Positions 58,056 to 64,000 of a DNA stretch of 64,000 nucleotides are shown in pieces. Both the position numbers and the translations under genes were made by a program. The notes under the pieces were generated by a model. It ran no database searches, had not been told where the DNA came from, and saw only the letters and a program-made list of their open reading frames with translations. This DNA is from Basfia succiniciproducens (GTDB lineage Bacteria > Pseudomonadota > Gammaproteobacteria > Enterobacterales > Pasteurellaceae): NCBI RefSeq assembly GCF_011455875.1, contig NZ_CP015031.1:1221405-1285404 (forward strand), in the 5' to 3' direction. How positions within the stretch are numbered: position 1 is the stretch's first letter; each line of letters begins with the position of its first letter.

Positions 58056-59912
58056 TTAATTAGCCTGTTTTCGCATAGTTTCGCCATTCATTTTTTGACT
58101 TAATTTATTATTTAAACGAATAGTTCGCGCAGCCGTTTTATCTGTGACAGGCACGCCATCCGGGGTAATATTATTCGCCCGCAAAGTATATCCCATAATG
58201 CTGGAAAATACAGGTGCGGAAACCGCGCCGCCGTAATATTGTCCGGCTTTCGGATCATTAATTAAGATAATCAGGGCAAAACGGGGATCGGAAACCGGCG
58301 CAATCCCTGCGGTATAAGCCATATATTTATCAACATAGCGTCCGTTTTCCAATTTTTTTGCCGTACCGGTTTTAATCGCCACACGATAACCGTCAACCAA
58401 TGCGCGTTTATTTTTAATCGCTACTTTTTCCATCATGTTCACCACATCGCGCGTAATTTTTTCGGAAAATACACGGTTGCCGATGACCGGCGGATCAACT
58501 TTAGTAATAGAAAGCGGGCGATAAATACCAAAGCTGCCCAATGTAATATAAGCGCGGGCAATTTGCAGCGGGGTTGCGTTAATACCATAACCGTAAGCGA
58601 CGTTAGCTCGTTCGATATCGGACCAGCGTTTGCGGTTTGCATTTAAGAACCCAGCCTGTTCGCCGCCTAAGCCTAAATCCGTCGCTTTTCCCAAGCCTGC
58701 ATTCTGATAAGTTTCCATCAATGCGGAAGGCGGCATACGCAAGGCAAGACGGCTTACCCCGCGGTTTGATGAATTTTCTAAAATTTCATCTAAAGTTTGT
58801 TGATTACGCGGCGCAACGTCTTTGATTTCATGACCGTTTAACACCAACGGACCGGTATTAATAATTTCGTTACGACGTACCGCTCCTCGTTGCAATGCGG
58901 TTAACACAACAAAAGGTTTAATGGTCGAACCAGGTTCAAAGGTATCGGTCACCGCGCGGTTACGCATTAAATCTTCCGATACGCCGTTACGTTTGTTCGG
59001 ATTATAAGAAGGCGCATTAACCATTGCCAATACTTCGCCGGTACGGATATCCACCAAAACCGCAGTACCGGATTCCGCATTATTTTCCGCTACGGCTTTT
59101 TTGATTTCACGATAAACCATAGATTGTAGTTTTTCATCAATACTCAAAGTTACATCATGAGCGTCATATTTTTTTACATCCGAAATATCTTCAACAATAT
59201 TGCCATATTTATCTTTACGATAAGTTCGGGAACCCGATTTGCCGATTAATAATGAATTAAAACTTTTTTCAATACCCTCAATTCCGTTATTATCAATATC
59301 GGTAAAACCCAGCAAATGTGCGGTTTCTTCAGCACGAGGATAAAAACGACGGGAATCGCTTTTCAATACGACCCCGGTGATTCTCAATTTTTTCACATAA
59401 TCCGCAACGCTGGGCGGAACCTGACGGGCAAAATATTCAAAGCGGGATCTTGGATTTTTTTCAATGCGTTTAACCAAATCTTTATAAGGTACGCCGATAG
59501 TATCCGCTAAGGCTTTCCAGCGGTCTTTATCCGCTAATGAGTTTTCATCTAAAACGAATTTCGGATCCGCCACAACCGAATGCATCGGTACGCTAACGGA
59601 GAGAAGTTGTCCGTTACGGTCTAAAATGGAACCGCGCACGGATTGAATTTCCTGAGTTCGGAGAGAACGTTTGTCGGCTTCATTGGTAAGCGTATCAACG
59701 TTAATAATCTGAATATAAGCCGCGCGCGCTACTAAGGCCAATAAACAGATAATAATAAGCCCGACAGCCACCTGAAAACGCCCGCTTAAAAAGCTCGTTT
59801 CATAAATGATTTTAGGTTTGTTCAGCTTCACTGCCGTATTCGGCATAATATTTTTCTTTACGCTTTTTTTCGGCTTGGCTGACACTTTTCTGGATGTGTT
59901 AAATTTCACCAT
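58056..59912 (-). CDS. ftsI: Septal transpeptidase FtsI (penicillin-binding protein 3)
   Basis: Cross-links septal peptidoglycan; partner of FtsW. 618 residues: cytoplasmic tail, one membrane helix at about 45-66, a PBP dimer domain ([17 protein letters not shown]), then the transpeptidase with S329 in [11 protein letters not shown] at 381-383 and KTGT at 514-517. In H. influenzae the position corresponding to residue 528 here (Y-V-D-K-Y) is N526, a known site of beta-lactam resistance changes; this protein naturally has Asp there. The C-terminal ~30 residues are variable. Confidence 0.97.
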   Translation of the reverse strand: MVKFNTSRKVSAKPKKSVKKNIMPNTAVKLNKPKIIYETSFLSGRFQVAVGLIIICLLALVARAAYIQIINVDTLTNEADKRSLRTQEIQSVRGSILDRNGQLLSVSVPMHSVVADPKFVLDENSLADKDRWKALADTIGVPYKDLVKRIEKNPRSRFEYFARQVPPSVADYVKKLRITGVVLKSDSRRFYPRAEETAHLLGFTDIDNNGIEGIEKSFNSLLIGKSGSRTYRKDKYGNIVEDISDVKKYDAHDVTLSIDEKLQSMVYREIKKAVAENNAESGTAVLVDIRTGEVLAMVNAPSYNPNKRNGVSEDLMRNRAVTDTFEPGSTIKPFVVLTALQRGAVRRNEIINTGPLVLNGHEIKDVAPRNQQTLDEILENSSNRGVSRLALRMPPSALMETYQNAGLGKATDLGLGGEQAGFLNANRKRWSDIERANVAYGYGINATPLQIARAYITLGSFGIYRPLSITKVDPPVIGNRVFSEKITRDVVNMMEKVAIKNKRALVDGYRVAIKTGTAKKLENGRYVDKYMAYTAGIAPVSDPRFALIILINDPKAGQYYGGAVSAPVFSSIMGYTLRANNITPDGVPVTDKTAARTIRLNNKLSQKMNGETMRKQAN

Positions 59913-59921
59913 AATATTAAA

Positions 59922-60242
59922 TTACTCTAAAATAACCACTTCATGTTCGCTATCTATGTGTTTCATACCCAATTTCACCGTTGCAATGGCTTCAATTCGG
60001 GTATTGTCACTTTGCGTCGTTTCTTCTAACTTCAAATTCAAATATTCGTTTTCTAAAGCTTGCTTTTCAAAAACCAGCTCGCCCTTTTCCGACGTTAAAG
60101 TACGGGTTTTATGAGTCACCCATACGGTGGTTACCGCAGTCATCACAATGGCAATTAAAAGCGCAACCACTAATTTATTTGCGGAAAAAAGATCATCGAC
60201 GACAATGTTTTGTAATGGGTATCTTTCGCTGTTTTCTAACAT
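59922..60242 (-). CDS. ftsL: Cell division protein FtsL
   Basis: Small bitopic divisome protein that pairs with FtsB and FtsQ to activate FtsWI. 106 residues: short cytoplasmic tail, one membrane helix at about 22-46 (LVVALLIAIVMTAVTTVWVT), then a periplasmic coiled coil rich in K, E and L (EKGELVFEKQALENEYLNLK). Identified by position as much as by sequence. Starts on the last base of rsmH (TAATG). Confidence 0.93.
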   Translation of the reverse strand: MLENSERYPLQNIVVDDLFSANKLVVALLIAIVMTAVTTVWVTHKTRTLTSEKGELVFEKQALENEYLNLKLEETTQSDNTRIEAIATVKLGMKHIDSEHEVVILE

Positions 60243-61210
60243 TATCCGATTCTCTCCGCCACACGTAATACGGCACTTCTGGAACGAGGATTAGCAAAAA
60301 CCTCCGATTCTTTAGGCTGAATAGCTTTTCCAATCACTTTTAATGTCCGATTACGATTAATTTGATCTTCCCGCAACGGTAGTCCTTTAGGGATACTTTC
60401 ACCTTTACTTTGTTTTCGCATAAAGTGTTTTACCATACGGTCTTCTAAAGAATGGAAACTAATGACAGACAAACGGCCTTCAGGCGCTAATACCGTCAAG
60501 GCGGAATGAAGCACGCTTTCCAGTTCGTCTAATTCCGAATTAATAAAAATACGAATGGCTTGAAAACTACGGGTTGCAGGATGTTTGTGTTTATCCTTGA
60601 AAGGCACGGCTTGCGCGATTAATTCAGCTAAAGGTAAAGTTCGGGTTAAAGGTTCCGTGCCGTTTTGTACCGCACTTTTATTATAGTTAACAATTGCATG
60701 AGCAATACGCTTGGCAAAGCGTTCTTCACCAAAGGTTTTCAGAACCCAAGCAAGATCCTCTTCCGTTACCTGCTGCAACCACTGCGCCGCCGATAAGCCT
60801 TTAGAAGTATCCATGCGCATATCTAAGGGGCCGTCCTTCATAAAACTGAAACCCCGTTCGGCATCATCAAGCTGGGGTGATGACACACCGAGATCCAATA
60901 AAATACCGTCAATTTTCCCAACCAAGCCTAATTTTTCACAAATGTCGGGAATTGCAGAAAAGCTATTATGTTCTATATGAAAGCGGGAATCTTGAATTTC
61001 TTCGGCTGCCGCAATGGCTCGAGGGTCTCGATCTATAGCAATAAGTCGACCGTTTTCGGTTAATTTGGAGAGGATCAGGCGGGAATGACCGCCGCGGCCG
61101 AAAGTACCGTCGATATAAATACCTTTATCTTTCAAAGCCAAGCCATCCACCGCCTCATGCAATAGCACGGTGATATGTTCAGGTGATGAAAAGGTATTTT
61201 GTTCGCTCAT
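60242..61210 (-). CDS. rsmH: 16S rRNA (cytosine-1402-N4)-methyltransferase RsmH
   Basis: SAM-dependent methyltransferase (MraW) acting on C1402 near the ribosomal P site. 322 residues. [13 protein letters not shown] at the N-terminus, the SAM motif [14 protein letters not shown] (about 34-47), [20 protein letters not shown] and the C-terminal [14 protein letters not shown] are all diagnostic. Overlaps ftsL by one base. It is separated from mraZ by 122 bp with a strong hairpin. An uptake signal lies inside (near 60667). Confidence 0.98.
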   Translation of the reverse strand: MSEQNTFSSPEHITVLLHEAVDGLALKDKGIYIDGTFGRGGHSRLILSKLTENGRLIAIDRDPRAIAAAEEIQDSRFHIEHNSFSAIPDICEKLGLVGKIDGILLDLGVSSPQLDDAERGFSFMKDGPLDMRMDTSKGLSAAQWLQQVTEEDLAWVLKTFGEERFAKRIAHAIVNYNKSAVQNGTEPLTRTLPLAELIAQAVPFKDKHKHPATRSFQAIRIFINSELDELESVLHSALTVLAPEGRLSVISFHSLEDRMVKHFMRKQSKGESIPKGLPLREDQINRNRTLKVIGKAIQPKESEVFANPRSRSAVLRVAERIG

Positions 61211-61258
61211 AAACTAACCCAAATAAAGTAAATGAAAAGAAAAGAAATTTTTATAAGA

Positions 61259-61291
61259 GATAATGCGGTGTACTTATGTACACCGCTTATC
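61259..61291. other. Strong hairpin in the mraZ-rsmH gap
   Basis: GATAA-T-GCGGTGTAC, 4-nt loop TTAT, GTACACCGC-TTATC: a 9-bp perfect stem extended by 5 bp past a one-base bulge. No clean U tract follows on the minus strand, so it may be an RNA-processing or partial attenuation signal inside the dcw operon rather than a full terminator. Confidence 0.7.
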
Positions 61292-61332
61292 TTGCTAGTG
61301 CTGCTGTTCTTTTTTAAGAAAATAATTTTCTT

Positions 61333-61791
61333 TTATAATGACAGCATTTTTAATGCGTCCGAAGTAGCCAATTCGCCGCTAAGACCTAATTCCAGATCCC
61401 GCTCGATTTGTGCTTGCCATTCGGTTTCAGACCAAATTTCAAATTTATTTAACTGCCCGACCAGCATAATTGTTTTTTCTAATTTTGCTCGCTGGCGTAA
61501 CGGGGCGCTTAATAAAATCCGACCTGCGCTATCTAATTCGCATTCCGTTGCATATCCGGACATCACTCGTTGAACACTGCGCTGCGCCGGATCGAAATTG
61601 GCTAACTGACAAAGTTTTTGCTCAATAATTTCCCATTCTTTTAACGGGTAAAGTAGTAAACAGGGCTGACGAATATCTACGGTACAAATTAACTGTCCCT
61701 GATTTTCAGCCAATAGCTCAGGACGATAACGGGTAGGAATCGCAATTCTTCCTTTCGTATCTAAATTTATTGCCTGAGCGCCACGAAACAT
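61333..61791 (-). CDS. mraZ: Transcriptional regulator MraZ
   Basis: Ring-forming DNA-binding protein with two AbrB-like halves; in E. coli it represses its own dcw promoter. 152 residues. The two DxxxR signature motifs are [13 protein letters not shown] (about 11-23) and [13 protein letters not shown] (about 86-98). First gene of the dcw cluster. The promoter region carries four TGG-containing repeats spaced by 10 bp, which fits autoregulation. Confidence 0.97.
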   Translation of the reverse strand: MFRGAQAINLDTKGRIAIPTRYRPELLAENQGQLICTVDIRQPCLLLYPLKEWEIIEQKLCQLANFDPAQRSVQRVMSGYATECELDSAGRILLSAPLRQRAKLEKTIMLVGQLNKFEIWSETEWQAQIERDLELGLSGELATSDALKMLSL

Positions 61792-61839
61792 AAGGTTTCC
61801 TTTTTAATTTATTAGGAATAATAAAGTTTTGACCGAAAA

Positions 61840-61880
61840 ATCCAATTTTCTCCACAAAACTCCACTTTTCCCCACTTTTT
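61840..61880 (-). promoter_or_regulatory. MraZ-type operator: four 10-bp-period repeats
   Basis: On the minus strand: GTGGGGAAAA, GTGGAGTTTT, GTGGAGAAAA, TTGGATTTTT, head to tail with exact 10-bp spacing, ending about 50 nt before the mraZ start. E. coli MraZ binds TGGGN repeats separated by 5 nt; the spacing and position agree. Confidence 0.75.
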
Positions 61881-61884
61881 TATA

Positions 61885-61917
61885 AAGTGTATTATTTGTT
61901 TGACTAAGTTGCAAGCT
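61885..61917 (-). promoter_or_regulatory. Candidate dcw promoter region
   Basis: On the minus strand TTGCAA and TACACT are 17 bp apart, and an alternative TATAAA lies 4-5 bp further on; both sit just upstream of the MraZ-type repeats, so bound MraZ would lie at and after the transcription start. The two alternatives cannot be told apart by eye. Confidence 0.45.
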
Positions 61918-61956
61918 GTTTTGAGGCATAATTTAGTAAAGGAAGGTAAAGATAAA

Positions 61957-61990
61957 AAAAACCGCACTTTATAAATCCTATAAAGTGCGG
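61957..61990 (-). terminator. Inverted uptake-signal terminator after cstA
   Basis: ACCGCACTTTATA, 5-nt loop, TATAAAGTGCGGT, followed by TTTTTTT on the minus strand, just past the cstA stop. Confidence 0.88.
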
Positions 61991-62012
61991 TCTAAAAAGA
62001 CAGATTTTTTAA

Positions 62013-63515
62013 TTAATCTTGTTCATCTGCAGAAATCGGTTTTAGCAACATGAAGAAAGCAATAACCACTACCGCCGTTACCGCACCGCCTAACCATACG
62101 GAAAGTTGGTAATCCAAGCCGAAACCGATTGGCGCGTTGAGTAAGAATGTTGAACAAACCAGAGTCATAAACACCGCAGGAATCGTACATACCCAGTGGA
62201 ATTTTTGATGACGGAATAAATATGCCGCCGCAGTCCATAACATTACCATTGCAGTGGTTTGGTTCGCCCAACCGAAATAACGCCATAAAATGGAAAAATC
62301 AATGGTTGAAACCCAGAAACCGATAGCGAATAACGGGAGCGCAATAGTCAGACGTTTAACAAGATTACGTTGGTCATATTTAAAGAAATCCGCAATTAAT
62401 AAACGCGCAGCACGGAATGCCGTATCACCTGAAGTAATAGGTAATACCACCACGCCCAATACTGCTAAAATACCGCCAAACACGCCTAACATACCGATTG
62501 CGGCATCATAAACCACTTTAGACGGTGTACCGATTTGGATTGCTTCGGCAAGTCCAGCCTGATCGTTGTAGAAACTTAATCCCACCATACACCAGATTAA
62601 TGCAATAATACCTTCACCGATCATTGCGCCGTAGAAAATGAAACGTCCTTCTCTTTCGTTCTCAGTACAACGCGCCATTAACGGAGATTGGGTTGCGTGG
62701 AATCCGGAAATCGCACCACAGGCAATGGTAATGAACAGCAACGGCCAAATCGGCGCATTTTTCGGATGCATATTAGTGAAAAAATCCGCTAAGCTGATAT
62801 CGCCGCCGAGTGTTCTGAAGAACGGAATGCCTTCAAAGAAAAGACCGAATAACATACCGCAGGTCATAAACAACAATAAGGCACCGAAGAACGGATAAAT
62901 ACGACCGATAATTTTATCAATTGGTACTAATGTGGCGATAATGTAATAAATGAAAATTACAGCAGTCCACATAATCAGAATATTGCCTTTTGCCGCACCC
63001 GCCTCATCATTTACGGCCGCCGCGCCGACAGAACCCGAATTCATTAAATCGCTGGTAATATTGGTTAACAGTGATGCCGGGCTTGCTACGAATACCACAC
63101 CCACTAATAACAATAATAAAATAGCAATAATATTCATAAAATGTTTAGCCGGGCGACCTAAATATTTACCCGCTAAATACGGCACGTTCGCCCCGCCGTT
63201 ACGAATACTCAACATACCGCTGAAATAATCGTGCACCGCACCGGCAAATACGCAACCGAATACGATCCAGAGCATTGCTACCGGCCCGTATAACGCACCT
63301 AAAATCGGACCGAAAATCGGACCCGTACCGGCAATATTCAATAATTGGATTAACCAGATTTTTTTCTTGGTCATCGGTACGTAATCCACACCGTCTCTTA
63401 AAGAATAAGCCGGTGTCTTACGATCAGGATTGATAACAAAGATTTTTTCGACAATTTTACCGTAGATAAAATAACCGGATAGCAAAATTGCCACACATAA
63501 CAAGAACCACAACAT
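62013..63515 (-). CDS. cstA: CstA-family carbon starvation/pyruvate transporter (short form)
   Basis: Inner-membrane permease of the CstA family, whose E. coli members CstA and BtsT import peptides or pyruvate. 500 residues, against about 700 in the E. coli proteins; about 13-14 hydrophobic segments. GTGPIFGPILGALYGP (about 63-78), VHDYFSGMLSIRNGG, FHATQSPLMARC and LPITSGDTAFRAARLLIADF are family signatures. Short members exist in many bacteria, so this looks like a natural form rather than a truncation. The symbol is by family; the substrate is not shown. A CRP-like box lies upstream. Confidence 0.85.
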   Translation of the reverse strand: MLWFLLCVAILLSGYFIYGKIVEKIFVINPDRKTPAYSLRDGVDYVPMTKKKIWLIQLLNIAGTGPIFGPILGALYGPVAMLWIVFGCVFAGAVHDYFSGMLSIRNGGANVPYLAGKYLGRPAKHFMNIIAILLLLLVGVVFVASPASLLTNITSDLMNSGSVGAAAVNDEAGAAKGNILIMWTAVIFIYYIIATLVPIDKIIGRIYPFFGALLLFMTCGMLFGLFFEGIPFFRTLGGDISLADFFTNMHPKNAPIWPLLFITIACGAISGFHATQSPLMARCTENEREGRFIFYGAMIGEGIIALIWCMVGLSFYNDQAGLAEAIQIGTPSKVVYDAAIGMLGVFGGILAVLGVVVLPITSGDTAFRAARLLIADFFKYDQRNLVKRLTIALPLFAIGFWVSTIDFSILWRYFGWANQTTAMVMLWTAAAYLFRHQKFHWVCTIPAVFMTLVCSTFLLNAPIGFGLDYQLSVWLGGAVTAVVVIAFFMLLKPISADEQD

Positions 63516-63573
63516 ACTAGCACCTTAAAAAATAAAAAAATAAAACCGCACGTATTGTACGGAAGCGATAGAG

Positions 63574-63635
63574 ATTGTAAACGAAATTTTAACTTTTTTA
63601 CGCAAACGGTTTACTAAATCGTGATAGATTTCACA
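63574..63635 (-). promoter_or_regulatory. CRP-like box and -10 element upstream of cstA
   Basis: CGTGA-TAGATT-TCACA (63620-63635), 9 of 10 core matches to CRP. TACAAT on the minus strand (63574-63579) gives a start near 63567 and places the box at about -61, the class I position, as at fbp. Confidence 0.6.
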
Positions 63636-63815
63636 TTATTTTTTATTTTTTGGTTCTTTTTTCAGCAAATTGCCATTTTCATCCGCCTTAATTTCTGGTA
63701 CGCCGCAGCTGCGACAGGTAGCCTGATCATAACCGAAGTCTTTACAGAACCGATTATATTTTTCAATTACCCGCTTAAACCAACCGTTTTTTTCTTTTAT
63801 GTTTTCATTTTTCAT
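63636..63815 (-). CDS. Small CxxC protein of unknown function
   Basis: 59 residues from ATG 63815, chosen because AAGGAG lies 7 nt upstream; a TTG six codons earlier opens the same frame but lacks a site. The sequence is charged and soluble, with GWFKRVIEKYNRFCKDFGYD followed by ATCRSCGVPEIKADENGN and a lysine-rich end. The cysteine arrangement C..TCRSC could bind a metal. I do not recognise a named family with confidence. It overlaps the upstream partial gene by 11 bp, which suggests an operon, and lies directly in front of the cstA control region. Confidence 0.7.
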   Translation of the reverse strand: MKNENIKEKNGWFKRVIEKYNRFCKDFGYDQATCRSCGVPEIKADENGNLLKKEPKNKK

Positions 63816-64000
63816 CAGGATTCTCCTTTTCAAGTAACTTGAGTAATCTTTTGACTTCCTGCCGGCATTGTTTCAACCAATATTTTTTACCCTTGGTCCG
63901 TTCAATCGTTCGGCTGTTAAACAGCTTATCCAACATGGGGCTGGTATCTGCGCCCAAACGGATGAATAAACGGTAAATCGCGCCTTGAGATGAATAAAAA
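63805..64000 (-). CDS. C-terminal part of an unidentified protein (runs off the right edge)
   Basis: 64 codons readable before TGA at 63805. The sequence begins FYSSQGAIYRLFIRLGADTS and ends with a basic helix-like stretch (KKYWLKQCRQEVKRLLKLLE) and KENPDEK. I do not recognise the family from this fragment. The stop lies inside the following small gene (11-bp overlap), so the two are translationally linked. The frame is open to the edge and has a credible downstream context, so I consider it a real gene. Confidence 0.6.
   Translation of the reverse strand, partial: FYSSQGAIYRLFIRLGADTSPMLDKLFNSRTIERTKGKKYWLKQCRQEVKRLLKLLEKENPDEK

Noticed and set aside
62013-63515. cstA as a truncated pseudogene because it is about 200 residues shorter than E. 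coli CstA
   Set aside because: The frame is intact with conserved motifs to the end and a proper terminator; short CstA-family members are common.

Overview
The window is a chromosomal segment from a member of the Pasteurellaceae. The strongest evidence is the H. influenzae-type DNA uptake signal (core AAGTGCGGT or its complement), which I count more than forty times in 64 kb, often as inverted pairs between convergent genes. Gene neighbourhoods (rplU-rpmA beside ispB and queH, proA beside a UPF0126 gene, trxA near metB, epmA beside frdABCD, metG opposite mrp, rne opposite rluC, a complete dcw cluster) agree with this family. A frd operon, a dihydroxyacetone kinase set and an L-xylulose kinase/ABC sugar locus suggest a fermentative, succinate-forming relative such as Basfia/[Mannheimia] succiniciproducens or Actinobacillus succinogenes. 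That species-level guess is an inference.

Layout. 1-3.5 kb: a partial EamA permease, L27 and L21 genes, ispB and queH. 3.5-4.1 kb: a non-coding block bounded by a near-perfect 47-49 bp inverted repeat and holding degenerating 68-bp tandem units. 4.1-6.0 kb: UPF0126 gene and proA. 6.3-8.4 kb: dhaKLM with a CRP class II-like promoter. 8.5-13.6 kb: a ribose-type ABC importer with an L-xylulose kinase, the binding protein being transcribed divergently from a shared control region. 13.7-17.7 kb: lysC, mpl and fbp. 17.8-19.3 kb: a membrane protein and a glutathione S-transferase. 19.6-23.2 kb: hflKC and purA. 23.4-27.8 kb: rne and rluC. 27.9-30.5 kb: a small membrane protein, trxA, metB and the tRNA Gly-Cys-Leu cluster. 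30.6-35.4 kb: a 48-residue DUF1232-like protein, a metallophosphoesterase, metG and mrp. 35.5-40.2 kb: epmA and frdABCD. 40.3-43.5 kb: pheA, an ushA gene cut by an in-frame amber codon, and the relic of a YqhD-type alcohol dehydrogenase.

43.5-61.8 kb holds the whole division and cell-wall cluster on the minus strand: mraZ-rsmH-ftsL-ftsI-murE-murF-mraY-murD-ftsW-murG-murC-ddl-ftsQ-ftsA-ftsZ-lpxC. It is led by a four-copy 10-bp-period MraZ-type operator and closed by a strong terminator. The last 2 kb carry a short-form CstA transporter with a CRP-like site and two small, poorly known genes, one running off the right edge.

Functionally the window is mostly core metabolism and envelope synthesis. 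A CRP theme links the carbon genes: CRP-like boxes precede dhaK, the sugar-binding protein gene, fbp and cstA, and a combined CRP/FNR-like box precedes frdA. I found no phage, CRISPR array, intact insertion sequence or new defence system. The items most worth a second look are the inverted-repeat block at 3.5-4.1 kb, the amber codon in ushA, the alcohol dehydrogenase relic and the sugar ABC/LyxK locus.
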